DNA of 41,282 nucleotides from a virus. The translations under genes were made by a program, and so were the position numbers. Positions within the stretch are counted from its first letter, which is position 1. Every line of letters begins with the position of its first letter. Below are positions 8,888-16,747 of this stretch, piece by piece. The stretch spans positions 1 through 41,282 of the IMG/VR virus record IMGVR_UViG_3300009702_000046; one strand, given 5' to 3'. The notes under the pieces were generated by a model, which ran no database searches, was not told the DNA's origin, and worked only from the letters and a program-made list of their open reading frames with translations.

Positions 8888-9349
8888 ATGGCTGAGCCCT
8901 TCCGTCAGCTCTCAAAGGAAGTAGCGGTAGAGCATGGTCTGAATCCTGATCTTGTCTACGCCATGATCCAGGTTGAGTCAGGATGCAACCAATGGAGTTT
9001 ACGTTTTGAGCCACGTTGGCGGTGGTTCCTGTCTCCTAAGACTTGGTCAAAGATTTTGAACATCTCTGAAATGACTGAGCATGTCTGTCAACAGATGTCA
9101 TGGGGGTTGATGCAAGTGATGGGAGGGGTAGCTAGGGAGCATGGCTTTGACGATCTACTCTCCAAACTGATGATCCCCAAGGTCGGCATTGACTACGGTT
9201 GTCGTCATCTAAAGAAGATGCTGGATCGTTATGGGAATCTCCCAGATGCAGTCATGGCCTACAATGCTGGTCATCCTGGCACTGGTCTCGGTCATGCCTA
9301 TCTAACGAAGGTCATGGACGCCATGCAAAAACTTGAGAGGATGTCATGA
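8888..9349 (+). CDS. Lytic transglycosylase endolysin (SLT fold)
   Basis: Start ATG 8888 is preferred over the in-frame ATG 8876 because GGAG lies just upstream of it. The 153-residue protein has the Slt/goose-lysozyme-like signatures: catalytic Glu30 in IQVESGCNQWS, the SWGLMQVMGG motif at about residue 75, and AVMAYNAGHPG near residue 125. It should cleave peptidoglycan glycosidic bonds with anhydro-ring formation. No signal peptide is seen, so release depends on a holin, for which the next overlapping gene is the candidate. Position after the fibre genes fits a lysis cassette. Confidence 0.85.
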   Translation: MAEPFRQLSKEVAVEHGLNPDLVYAMIQVESGCNQWSLRFEPRWRWFLSPKTWSKILNISEMTEHVCQQMSWGLMQVMGGVAREHGFDDLLSKLMIPKVGIDYGCRHLKKMLDRYGNLPDAVMAYNAGHPGTGLGHAYLTKVMDAMQKLERMS

Positions 9350-9633
9350 TCAACCAGGCTAGTACGATCCCACCTGAGGTATGGGCCTCAGCAATTAACT
9401 ACCTAGCGAAGCTCCTAGGAGTCCCCAACTTCGTTGCCATGTATTTAGTCGCTATGACTGGTCTTAGAGCGGTTGCAGAGGGTGCTGGCTGGGTTGCTGA
9501 CAAGACCAAGAACAAGTTCGACAACAAGGTTGTTCGTGCTCTCTGTAATGCGGTCAATGCGATGGCATGGCTAGCAGGTCTATTCGGTTTTGGTAAGCCA
9601 AAGCATGTGAAGCATCCCGTGAAGCAGGGATAG
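9346..9633 (+). CDS. Holin-like small membrane protein (95 aa)
   Basis: Starts by ATGA overlap with the endolysin. Two hydrophobic segments are visible, about residues 27-48 (GVPNFVAMYLVAMTGLRAVAEGAGW) and 68-84 (LCNAVNAMAWLAGLFGFG), separated by a charged loop with KTKNKFDNK, and the C-terminus is basic (KPKHVKHPVKQ). This small two-helix design with a charged tail next to a transglycosylase fits a class II-type holin. It could instead be an unrelated membrane protein; no sequence signature is diagnostic. Confidence 0.55.
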   Translation: MINQASTIPPEVWASAINYLAKLLGVPNFVAMYLVAMTGLRAVAEGAGWVADKTKNKFDNKVVRALCNAVNAMAWLAGLFGFGKPKHVKHPVKQG

Positions 9634-9656
9634 TGTGAGTTCGTCCTATCTTGGAG

Positions 9657-9686
9657 CCGGGTTCAATGGTGAGCCCGGTTTCTGTT
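9657..9686 (+). terminator. Rho-independent terminator after lysis genes
   Basis: An 8-bp stem CCGGGTTC / GAGCCCGG (one G-U pair) with loop AATGGT, followed by TTTCTGTT. It ends the plus-strand structural/lysis transcript. Confidence 0.7.
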
Positions 9687-9712
9687 ATGATGTGGACTGG
9701 ATTCGGATTAAG

Positions 9713-9741
9713 GGGCTGCTTTTCAAGCGGCTCTTTTTTTT
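9713..9741 (+). terminator. Second rho-independent terminator with T8 tract
   Basis: A 9-bp stem GGGCTGCTT / AAGCGGCTC (two wobble pairs) with loop TTC is followed by eight T residues. It acts on the plus strand and physically overlaps the last codons of the convergent minus-strand gene. Together with the hairpin at 9657 it forms a tandem terminator block. Confidence 0.8.
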
Positions 9742-10124
9742 ATGTCGATGATGCCTTGAGCTATAGCCATAGAGGCGATCTCAGCATGATGTCGACAGAA
9801 CTTATCGTAGCCAGTCAGATCGCCAAACTGCTCGGCATACCAACTCTGGACACCGGTACTGGGGAGGCCATAGGCCTTAGAGACGACCAGCATGTTCAGC
9901 CAGGGGAGGTAGTTGTCATTACAGTATTCCCAGAGAGCCCCAAGGCATTTCCCCATGACGAAGCGGCTAGTCCCTTCTGGAAAGGCGTCACTGTAGCAGA
10001 TTTTATGAGGGGTGATCATAAGCTGCTTAAGAAGGGCATTCAGCGAGAATCTGAATGCCTCACTGTTCTTCGGACTGTTCTTCGGTAGGTAGGCTGCCAC
10101 GTCGTCAGGATTGATTAGAAACAT
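9723..10124 (-). CDS. Conserved phage-type protein of unknown function (133 aa)
   Basis: Start ATG at 10124 is chosen because GGAGAG lies a few bases upstream on the minus strand; a longer start at 10157 has no such site. The protein reads MFLINPDDVAAYLP, a basic/helical section, then FVMGKCLGALWEYCNDNYLPWLNMLVV...GLPSTGVQSWY. The pattern of a small helical domain followed by LPxLxxLVV and GLP is one I associate with a small uncharacterised domain in phage and restriction-related proteins, but I cannot name it. It is one of only four minus-strand genes. The stop lies inside the plus-strand terminator stem. Confidence 0.65.
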   Translation of the reverse strand: MFLINPDDVAAYLPKNSPKNSEAFRFSLNALLKQLMITPHKICYSDAFPEGTSRFVMGKCLGALWEYCNDNYLPWLNMLVVSKAYGLPSTGVQSWYAEQFGDLTGYDKFCRHHAEIASMAIAQGIIDIKKRAA

Positions 10125-10353
10125 ATGTCTCTCCGTTGTTGGGGTGGATTTTGACACCGAGTGGCATCTCCACGTTGATAACCCAATGGTCTGTACTCTT
10201 ACTCTCCCAAGGCCTACAGGTCAAGGGTGCCCATTTTATCCCCAGTTTGTCCACAGGGTTGGCAGTTTCGACAGTCGAAATTCTGTTTGACGGTTCACGG
10301 ATGATCCAATACAAGCTCTCCCCATCACCAAGACGACGCACTTCGGAGACCAC
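10105..10353 (-). CDS. Small protein, minus-strand partner (82 aa)
   Basis: It overlaps the downstream minus-strand gene by 20 bases and is read first in a two-gene unit. The sequence ESLYWIIREPSNRISTVETANPVDK ... KSTDHWVINVEMPLGVKIHPNNGETY looks like a folded beta-rich domain. The GTG start at 10353 is only two bases from the divergent GTG of the helicase; an internal TTG preceded by GGGGAG is an alternative. A near-copy of the operator palindrome lies inside it. Function unknown. Confidence 0.5.
   Translation of the reverse strand: MVSEVRRLGDGESLYWIIREPSNRISTVETANPVDKLGIKWAPLTCRPWESKSTDHWVINVEMPLGVKIHPNNGETYVSNQS
10266..10280. promoter_or_regulatory. Operator palindrome variant with one extra base
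   Basis: TTTCGACAGTCGAAA is the genome-wide palindrome with one additional A at its centre. It lies about 75 bp upstream of the UvsW-like helicase start, inside the divergent minus-strand gene, where a promoter for the helicase would be expected because the two genes are nearly head to head. Confidence 0.5.
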
Positions 10354-10355
10354 CT

Positions 10356-12728
10356 GTGGTCACTCTGGAACTGTACAATTCCCGTTGTCGGGCAAAATGC
10401 GACAAGATCCTATTGAGGGAGTTGTGGCAGGTACTCTCATTCGAGGTCGATGGAGCCGAGCATATAAGGCGGCACATTGGCGAGCATATCAAGTGGGACG
10501 GTCGTAAGCGCCTCCTAGACCGACGGAACGGCTTCTTCCCAGCTGGTCTGGTCCCTCAGGTCATCCGCTACCTTAAGGCTGAGAACATCCCCTATAAGAT
10601 CGAGGACTGTCGGGAGAAGCCTAAGACTGGCTCGTTTGCAATGACCAGGGAGGCCTCGGAGAATATCCAGTCGAGAGAGTACCAGGAGGAAGCTCGGGCC
10701 TGTCTAAAGAGAAATGCTCGGGGGATCATCGTTATGTCTGTGGGTGCTGGTAAGTGCCTCGCCAAAGGAACGAACCTCCTACGTCACGACGGATCAACCG
10801 TGGCGGTGGAGGACGTCATCGTCGGGGATCTTCTGATGGGCCCAGACTCCAAGCCTCGGAGAGTCCTTTCATTGGCGCGAGGTCGAGAGCGTATGGCTCG
10901 CATCATCCCCGTCAAGGGCGCTGCCTGGGAGTGCAACGTGAGCCACGTCCTCAGCCTCCGTTGCACGGCAACACACTCGCGCAAGTACAAGAAAGATGCA
11001 ATCGTCAACATCTCGGTCAGCGACTATCTGCGAGAGAGCGATAACTTTAAGCAAATGATGAAGCTCTGGCGGACTGGCGTTGAATTTCCGAGACGCGAGA
11101 CCCCTCTCGACCCTTATTTGCTGGGACTCTGGCTCGGTGATGGAGCATTTCGTAGCAGTAGGATCTTCAATCAGGACGAAGAGATTCTTGATTACCTAAA
11201 GACAGAGACCGACTGCACGACAAAGTGGGACCGGACAACGTTCGGGACCTATGTTCGTGGCATCTCTCATCACTTAGCCGAGGCCAGAGTCGACGGTGAG
11301 AAAAGGATTCCATTCAGTTACAAGATCAATGAACGGCAGCAACGACTCGCCCTGCTAGCTGGCCTACTCGACACTGACGGTTACCTGCATCATGGTTTCT
11401 TCGATATCGTCACGAAATATGCGGGTCTCCGTGACGACATCTTATTCCTGGCCAGATCCCTCGGACTGGCAGCCTATTCGCGCGAGATGGTCGGAACGAT
11501 CAAGAGCATTGGATTTCGAGGGCTCTATCATCGGATTGGGATCTCCGGTCACGTTGACGAGATCCCTTGTCGCATCGCCCGCAGGCAAGCGGACAGAAGG
11601 CGGCAGAAAAAGAATGTCCTCAATGTCGGCTTTAAGGTCGAGCTTTTGCCTGAGGCCGACTACTACGGCTTTGAGCTAGATGGCGATCGTATGTTTCTGT
11701 TGGACGACTTCACGGTCACTCACAACACGATCCTTGCTGCTCAAGCGATTGCTGATAAAGGTCTGCCTACCTTATTCGTCACGCCAGACACGGGACTGAG
11801 AGAGCAGACTGCCAAGGTATTCAGATGGATCTTTGGCGAGAGCATGGTCGGCATGGATGTCACCGGTAACCATCCAATCGTTGTCCAGAACATCCAAGCT
11901 CTAGCTAGGCGTGACCGGAAACACTTCGAACGTTTCAAGGTCCTGGTCACTGATGAGTTCCACCATTCAGCAAGCGAATCTTACCAAGCGTTGAACCATT
12001 TGCTTGTCTCGGCCTACTATCGTTACGGACTCACGGGCACGCCAGTCAGACCAGACGGTCAAGAAATGGTCATGTTCGGTGTCCTTTCGAAAGTTATCTA
12101 TAAGAAGACAGCCTCAGAACTTATTGAAGACGGTTGGCTTATCCGTCCGAACATCAACATCCATCGTTGGCAACTCAAAAAATATAGCAAGCTGAACTAC
12201 AGAGAAGCCTACGCTCGTCTCTGTAACGACATACCGTTTCAAAAATACATCGCTGGCCTAGCGAATGACTGTGCGAACAACAGAGGCAAGAGAACGCTTG
12301 TCCTTGTCAAGAATATCGAGCACGGCGAATTGCTCAGCTCGATGATCGAAGGAGCGGTTTTCCTTCACGGGAAACACAAACGTGATCACAGAGAGAATAT
12401 AAAGGAAGCGTTTAACAAGGGTGAGCTAAAGTGCCTGATCGCTACTTCAATTATGGGCGAAGGTCAAGACATTCCCAATATCAATGCGTTTGTGAATGCT
12501 CGGTTCCAAGCCTCTGAGATCCAAACGAAACAAGGCATTGGTAGAGCCCTGAGACTGGCTCAAGGCGCAGGCAACTACAAAGAATCCGTCGCTCTTGGCA
12601 AGGCCGATTGCGAGGTGTATGATTTTCTAATCAAAGGCCAGAGAAATCTTTTAAATCATTCGGTCAGCCGACTGCTGCAATACAAGAGCGAACCTGCGTT
12701 TCGTATCCATGTATGTCGCGCTAATTGA
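10356..12728 (+). CDS. UvsW-like superfamily 2 DNA helicase, intein-interrupted
   Basis: GTG start with CGGAG seven bases upstream. Residues ~1-90 match the UvsW N-terminal domain style (SFEVDGAEHIRRH, IKWDGRKRLLDRRNGFFPAGLV). The Walker A motif SVGAGK is split by a 324-residue intein after the lysine (residues 134-457) and resumes with TILAAQAIADKG. Downstream come DEFHH (motif II), YGLTGTPVRP (III), and QGIGRALRLA (VI), giving a spliced protein of about 466 residues. In T4, UvsW unwinds R-loops and D-loops and drives branch migration during recombination-dependent replication. UvsX, UvsY-like and gp32-like genes elsewhere in the window support the same role. Confidence 0.85.
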   Translation: MVTLELYNSRCRAKCDKILLRELWQVLSFEVDGAEHIRRHIGEHIKWDGRKRLLDRRNGFFPAGLVPQVIRYLKAENIPYKIEDCREKPKTGSFAMTREASENIQSREYQEEARACLKRNARGIIVMSVGAGKCLAKGTNLLRHDGSTVAVEDVIVGDLLMGPDSKPRRVLSLARGRERMARIIPVKGAAWECNVSHVLSLRCTATHSRKYKKDAIVNISVSDYLRESDNFKQMMKLWRTGVEFPRRETPLDPYLLGLWLGDGAFRSSRIFNQDEEILDYLKTETDCTTKWDRTTFGTYVRGISHHLAEARVDGEKRIPFSYKINERQQRLALLAGLLDTDGYLHHGFFDIVTKYAGLRDDILFLARSLGLAAYSREMVGTIKSIGFRGLYHRIGISGHVDEIPCRIARRQADRRRQKKNVLNVGFKVELLPEADYYGFELDGDRMFLLDDFTVTHNTILAAQAIADKGLPTLFVTPDTGLREQTAKVFRWIFGESMVGMDVTGNHPIVVQNIQALARRDRKHFERFKVLVTDEFHHSASESYQALNHLLVSAYYRYGLTGTPVRPDGQEMVMFGVLSKVIYKKTASELIEDGWLIRPNINIHRWQLKKYSKLNYREAYARLCNDIPFQKYIAGLANDCANNRGKRTLVLVKNIEHGELLSSMIEGAVFLHGKHKRDHRENIKEAFNKGELKCLIATSIMGEGQDIPNINAFVNARFQASEIQTKQGIGRALRLAQGAGNYKESVALGKADCEVYDFLIKGQRNLLNHSVSRLLQYKSEPAFRIHVCRAN
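10755..11726 (+). mobile_element. Intein with LAGLIDADG-type homing endonuclease (in UvsW-like helicase)
   Basis: The element starts at Cys (CLAKGTNLL after GAGK) and ends with VTHN before Thr, the canonical N- and C-terminal splice residues. Splicing block B is NVSHVLSLR and the C-terminal block is YYGFELDGDRMFLLDDFTVTHN. The two DOD endonuclease motifs are LLGLWLGDG and LLAGLLDTDG, both with their Asp intact. At 324 residues it is a full-size, probably active intein inserted in the P-loop between GK and T. It is clearly homologous to the RecA intein at 34997-36013. Confidence 0.9.
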
Positions 12729-12755
12729 CCTTGAATGTTGACCTTGAGGACGACC

Positions 12756-13346
12756 ATGGATCGAGTCTCTCGCTTAATTAAGCGACACGAGCCCCTTCTC
12801 CGCTACATCGTCAAAAAATACCTAGAGCGACTAGTCAATGACGATCGATCGGCATATCGTTTCGATGATCTTCTTCAAGAAGCCAGGATAGCAGCTTGGC
12901 GTGCGGTCATGAGCCATGACGAGAACAAGCGCTCAAAGGTCTCTACGTATATGGGGACATGCGCTACGAACAAGATGCGCGACCTCGTTCGGAAAGTTAA
13001 TCGCCTTAAAAATCCTTCCTATACTCCCATCGAAGACATTCATCTCGAAAAGGTCGATGAGTCGATCGAACAACAATACGACCTGAAAAACATGAGTGTC
13101 ACTCTCGAAAAATTCCTAGAAACAGACCACTACAAATATATCGAGAAGATCATCAACGAAGACTTCACGCTAGACGAGATCCTCAAATATGCGATGGGTC
13201 TTCACGGTTCTGATCCTGACGACGGAAGACGTCATAGAAGGAAATGTCGTGACGAGGTAGTGAGTTGTTTGTCCCAAGTACAGCAAGCATTAGAATTGAG
13301 CGCGAAGAGCCTGACATCGAGGTCGACAAAGCAAAGAGCTTTGTAG
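12756..13346 (+). CDS. Sigma-70-like transcription factor
   Basis: Start ATG 12756 is preferred because GAGGA lies five bases upstream. The 196-residue protein has a sigma region 2-like core: FDDLLQEARIAAWRAVMSHDENKRSKVSTYMGTCATNKMRDLVRK, where the DLLQEA helix binds core polymerase in the family and the STYMGTCATNKMRD segment corresponds to the -10-recognition helix. A convincing region 4 is less clear; FTLDEILKYAMG may be part of one. It could read the CTAAAG/TATTAT promoters of this phage. Its end overlaps the next frame by 82 bases. TAG stop. Confidence 0.7.
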   Translation: MDRVSRLIKRHEPLLRYIVKKYLERLVNDDRSAYRFDDLLQEARIAAWRAVMSHDENKRSKVSTYMGTCATNKMRDLVRKVNRLKNPSYTPIEDIHLEKVDESIEQQYDLKNMSVTLEKFLETDHYKYIEKIINEDFTLDEILKYAMGLHGSDPDDGRRHRRKCRDEVVSCLSQVQQALELSAKSLTSRSTKQRAL

Positions 13347-13777
13347 CAAAGCGCAACCACCTGATCGCACAAAGAGTCGTTACAGCTAGTCTCTTGCAGT
13401 CGCCTAAGCGTGCAGGAGCCACGGCTAAGCGTCGACTTGCGAAAAAGTGGGAACAAGAGAAGCGACTGGAGAATCTCCGGCCGTTCGTCTCTGAGTGGAA
13501 CAAGTGGCGTGAATTCTACCTGGACTTAGACCCATCCTGGGAACCTAAGAACAGTAGTCAACTAACCTGCATCGAAAACATTCTTGAGATCGTCAAAGAA
13601 AACGATATCGACCTAGGACTTTTTATAGCCTGTAGCTTCAAGGCTTTACTTTGGCGAGGAATCTCTCCGTCTCTCCAACAGGTCCAATCGAAAGGTCTGG
13701 AGACGTACTATGGTTTTCGTGAAGAAGTTAACTGCGATATCGACGAAGCAACCTACAATGCCGGAGCAGAATACTGA
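13265..13777 (+). CDS. Unknown protein upstream of replicative helicase (170 aa)
   Basis: No ATG is present in the first half; TTG 13265 with GAGG seven bases upstream is the best start, which overlaps the sigma gene by 82 bases in another frame. The N-terminal half is basic (KRAGATAKRRLAKKWEQEKR), and the C-terminal half is helical (CIENILEIVKENDIDLGLFIACSFKALLW, SPSLQQVQSKGLETYYGF). It abuts the DnaB-like gene by TGATG overlap, so a helicase-loader or accessory role (T4 gp59 position) is possible but unsupported by motif. Confidence 0.55.
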   Translation: MFVPSTASIRIEREEPDIEVDKAKSFVAKRNHLIAQRVVTASLLQSPKRAGATAKRRLAKKWEQEKRLENLRPFVSEWNKWREFYLDLDPSWEPKNSSQLTCIENILEIVKENDIDLGLFIACSFKALLWRGISPSLQQVQSKGLETYYGFREEVNCDIDEATYNAGAEY

Positions 13778-15132
13778 TGACTGTGCCGTTCAAGTACGGA
13801 GCTAAGTTCCAAGATAACATGCTCTCGTTGATGCTGAAGGATGTGGCCTTCGCTGATAAATGCCTTCAATTCGTCCCAGAAGAGTACCTACACTCAGACG
13901 CTCACAAATGGCTCTTTGAGATCATCAACGAGCGCTACGAGGTCGACGGATCAATCCCCTCTCAGGTAGAGGTCGAAGAACTTCTAAGACGTATCCCCAA
14001 GGGCAAGCGCAGAACCTTGACTCGGTTTGTCGATCGCATCGTCTCAAACGATCCAGAGTCTCCTGAATATATCCGGGATGAGCTAAAGGACTTCGCGAGA
14101 CGGGCACAATTTGCCGAACTCTTTGCCCACGGTCAGACCCTCTACAATGCCGGTGAGCATGATGAGGCTTACCTATATGTCCTGGAGCAGATCAACCACC
14201 TGCACGCTATCAACTTCAACCAAGAAGAAACGATCGACATTGAACTCTTTGAGAAGGTCCGTAACCGATACTTGTCTCAGATCAAGATCACTGGGGGCGA
14301 TGTCTCAACCATGATTCCCGATCTTGACTCGGTCATGGCTGGCGGGCTGTCTCCAGTAGAGGGAGAGCTTGGGGTCCTGATCGCTGAGGCCAAGACAGGC
14401 AAGTCAATCGGTCTCATCCATATGGGATACGCAGGAGCCATCGTCGGCAAGAAGGTTGCTCACTTCGTCTTGGAAGGCAACACAGAACAGACCATGATGC
14501 GCTACCAGTCAAGATTCACGCGCATTCCTTACCATAAGATCCGCAAGGATGAGTTGGACAAGAGAGAACAGGACTCTCTCGACAAAGTTACAGAGCGTTA
14601 CGCAGGCAATCTTAGACTGATCCCCATGAATACCGAGTGGGACTATACAACGGCCGATGTTGAGGCCAAACTTAAAGAGTTCGACCGCGAAGGCTGGCGC
14701 CCTGATCTACTTGTCATTGACTACGCTGACCTACTAAAGAGTCGGCACAGTGAACACTACCGAAGAGAAGACCTAGAGCAACGAGACGTCTATAGAGAGA
14801 TCAAGTCGATTGCCATGACCAGGCGGCTTGCTATCTGGACGGCTTCTCAGGCTCGTAGGCCAAACGATCGAGATACATTCAAGAAGAGAACCCTAGGCAG
14901 TGGCTCAGTCGCTGAGTCATTCGAGAAGATCCGTATCGCTGACTTCCTAGCGACCCTGAATCAGAGTCCCGAAGAGAAGCGCATGGGCATGATGAGGATG
15001 CACTGCGATCGGTATCGTTCTAACTCTTCTGGTCGGACCATCTTTCTGATCACTGACTTTTCGAGGATGATCTTCCATCACAAAATCTGGGGCACTATCA
15101 AGCCTAAGTTCTTACCTGAGAAGCTGAAATGA
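13777..15132 (+). CDS. DnaB/gp41-like replicative DNA helicase
   Basis: A 451-residue RecA-fold hexameric helicase. The N-terminal ~150 residues are the helical DnaB-type domain (FQDNMLSLMLKDVAFADKCL, SDAHKWLFEII). Walker A is AEAKTGKS at about residues 203-210, Walker B is LLVIDYADLL, and the conserved helicase C-terminal steps WTASQARRP and GSGSVAESFEKIRIAD follow. It would translocate on the lagging strand and partner with the primase encoded immediately downstream. Starts overlap upstream (TGATG) and downstream (ATGA). Length matches phage gp41/DnaB proteins. Confidence 0.92.
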   Translation: MTVPFKYGAKFQDNMLSLMLKDVAFADKCLQFVPEEYLHSDAHKWLFEIINERYEVDGSIPSQVEVEELLRRIPKGKRRTLTRFVDRIVSNDPESPEYIRDELKDFARRAQFAELFAHGQTLYNAGEHDEAYLYVLEQINHLHAINFNQEETIDIELFEKVRNRYLSQIKITGGDVSTMIPDLDSVMAGGLSPVEGELGVLIAEAKTGKSIGLIHMGYAGAIVGKKVAHFVLEGNTEQTMMRYQSRFTRIPYHKIRKDELDKREQDSLDKVTERYAGNLRLIPMNTEWDYTTADVEAKLKEFDREGWRPDLLVIDYADLLKSRHSEHYRREDLEQRDVYREIKSIAMTRRLAIWTASQARRPNDRDTFKKRTLGSGSVAESFEKIRIADFLATLNQSPEEKRMGMMRMHCDRYRSNSSGRTIFLITDFSRMIFHHKIWGTIKPKFLPEKLK

Positions 15133-15221
15133 CCACGACCCAAGTCGAATGTGACGGACTAATTATAAAGTGTCCCAACTGTCAAAAGAATTTTGCAGTC
15201 AAGAAGGAACGGAACAAATGA
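15129..15221 (+). CDS. 30-residue zinc-knuckle-like mini-protein
   Basis: An ATGA overlap links it to the helicase upstream and another ATGA overlap links it to the primase downstream, so ribosomes must pass through it. The product is MTTTQVECDGLIIKCPNCQK NFAVKKERNK split as shown: a CxxC pair (CPNC) plus an upstream Cys and a basic tail. It may be a minimal zinc ribbon or half-knuckle, or simply a coupling cistron. The double stop/start coupling is the main evidence that it is real. Confidence 0.55.
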   Translation: MTTTQVECDGLIIKCPNCQKNFAVKKERNK

Positions 15222-16273
15222 CCATCCCATCCTACATTGACCTTGACGGTGACAAGAAAGATATCAGACCAGAGCGCTATCCAAACTTCAGTCTGTCTGA
15301 CTACTTGAAAGAGCAGGGGATCAAGTATAGGGAGCGGTCTGCTGATGACCATGTTGAGTTCTCTCTCAACTGCCCTATGTGCACTGAACGAGGTTGTGAC
15401 TAGGCGGATACAAAGCAGAGACTTTGGATCAATCCAAAGAAGGGGATCTTCCATTGTTATCGATGTCACTGGGATGGGACTCTGATCAGACTGGTAGAGC
15501 ACTACTCAAGCGCGAACTATCAGGTGGCTCTGCGTATCCTTGGGGGCTCGGCTCCAAATGCTCTTGAACACCTTGCCTACAAGCTCTTTGATGAAGAGTT
15601 CGAAGAGGATGAGGAAGAGGCGGTCTACAAGGAAGTCGATCTACCCTTTGGCTTCACTCCCTTCGATCGGACTAGGAATCTCTTTAGCGAGTACCTGAAG
15701 AGTCGCGGTATCCCCCTCTCATACGCTATCGAGCATGGCTGGGGCTACACTGAGCGTGGCTTCTATAAGAATAGGATCATCGTCCCTTCTTATGTCAACG
15801 ATGTCATCATCCATTGGCAAGCCAGGGATGTCCTAGAAGACCACCATCCTGATTGGGGCACTGAGGAGTATCGGAAGGTGAGAAACCCTAGAGGACTGTC
15901 CGCTAACAAGGTCCTCTACAACTATGACGGAGCCAAGGAATGCGAAACTGTCGCTCTGTGCGAAGGCTTTGTTGATGCCTGCAAGATCGGCGAATTTGCT
16001 ATGGCGACAAATGGTAAGTTCCTTCACGATGCACAAATAGACCTACTCATGAAAACCAATGCGAAGACCATCGTCATGTGCTGGGACTGGGATGCCTACC
16101 ATGATGAGGCGATGAAGCATGGCAAGCTCAAGCCTTCCTCGGCTAAACGTGCTGAGAAGAAGCTAGCAGCATATTTCGAGGTGAAGCATTTTGCCTTCCC
16201 AGAGGATAGAGACGCTGGGTCATACAAATATGGCGTTCTCGGAAAGAGGATTCTACGACATGCGAAAAGATGA
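15218..16273 (+). CDS. DNA primase (zinc ribbon + Toprim) with in-frame amber codon
   Basis: Start ATG 15218 overlaps the mini-protein stop, with AAGGAACGGA upstream. The frame runs 351 codons but carries TAG at 15401-15403 (codon 62), between the two zinc-binding pairs CPMC (52-55) and CYRC (80-83). The downstream frame keeps full primase identity: FHCYRCHWDGTLIRLVE, LKSRGIPLSYAIEHGWGY, the Toprim motif ALCEGFVDA and acidic VMCWDWDAYHD. Read-through, re-initiation, real inactivation or a sequencing error are all possible; the downstream part alone lacks half of the zinc ribbon. It should make RNA primers for the adjacent helicase. Confidence 0.8.
15401..15403 (+). other. In-frame amber codon inside primase zinc ribbon
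   Basis: TAG follows GGTTGTGAC and is followed by GCGGATACA; both flanks encode conserved primase sequence in one frame. Several other genes here end with TAG (8781, 9633, 13346, 28753, 38108, 41144), so the codon is not globally reassigned. Confidence 0.85.
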
Positions 16274-16454
16274 TGATCTCGTCACGGTGATCCCTTTGAA
16301 GATCAAGAGGGGAGTCTTGAGAGATGTAGTGACCATCTCTCTCCTGATCATTGGCTTCTGTCTGCTCATGGCTATCATCGGCATGTGCCAGGTCACTCAC
16401 TGTCGAAGCAACGGGATAAAATGGCGGGAATGCTTAGCTGGAAAGGTTCCCTGA
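16260..16454 (+). CDS. Small single-pass membrane protein (64 aa)
   Basis: The ATG at 16260 has AGAGGA about ten bases upstream and overlaps the primase end by 14 bases. Residues ~25-44 (VTISLLIIGFCLLMAIIGMC) form one transmembrane helix, with a short C-terminal tail containing two further cysteines (THCRSNGIKWRECL). It is the last gene before a terminator. Function unknown. Confidence 0.5.
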   Translation: MRKDDDLVTVIPLKIKRGVLRDVVTISLLIIGFCLLMAIIGMCQVTHCRSNGIKWRECLAGKVP

Positions 16455-16587
16455 ATCTTAGAGATATTTTGACCTTGACCTTGGAGATACCGCCTATGGA
16501 TTAGACACCTTCTACGATTTAGCTCACTTAAACTGCCAGAATCTTTCCGACTATCCCTCAGAATAATCCAGCATTTACCTACCTTGG

Positions 16588-16626
16588 TCGGCCCGGGACT
16601 TGTCAACTCGGGCTGACTTTCTATTC
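16588..16626 (+). terminator. Rho-independent terminator after primase operon
   Basis: An 8-bp stem TCGGCCCG / CGGGCTGA (one wobble) with a 13-base loop, followed by CTTTCTATT. The flanking stretch 16455-16670 shows no gene; it holds this terminator and an AT-rich run leading into the next promoter. Confidence 0.7.
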
Positions 16627-16666
16627 AGTCTAAAATCCCTGGATTTTCAATAATTTAAAAATTTTC

Positions 16667-16702
16667 CTCAAGGAATTTGCATCCTTTGCCGTCAAGTATT
16701 AT
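16667..16702 (+). promoter_or_regulatory. Candidate phage promoter P1
   Basis: CTCAAG, then 24 bases, then TATTAT at 16697-16702, preceded by an AT-rich run. It is a diverged member of the promoter family seen at 18777, 20626, 21858 and 23806; the shared part is GCCG....GTATTAT. A perfect operator palindrome begins 11 bases downstream. Confidence 0.6.
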
Positions 16703-16712
16703 ATGGGCGACG

Positions 16713-16728
16713 GTTTCGACGTCGAAAC
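16713..16728. promoter_or_regulatory. Operator palindrome downstream of P1
   Basis: GTTTCGACGTCGAAAC, a perfect 16-bp palindrome placed where the transcription start and early leader of P1 should be. A protein bound here would block initiation or early elongation. Confidence 0.75.
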
Positions 16729-16747
16729 TTTGATGGGAGGAAGAGCC

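Noticed and set aside
9651-10088. Plus-strand open frame of 145 codons opposite the 9723-10124 gene
   Set aside because: It runs through two terminators, has no ribosome site, and its product lacks protein-like pattern, while the minus strand has GGAGAG, a good start and a coherent sequence.
15401-15403. Genome-wide reassignment of TAG to an amino acid
   Set aside because: Several well-supported genes end at TAG with the next gene starting immediately after (for example 38106-38108), so TAG terminates normally in this genome.
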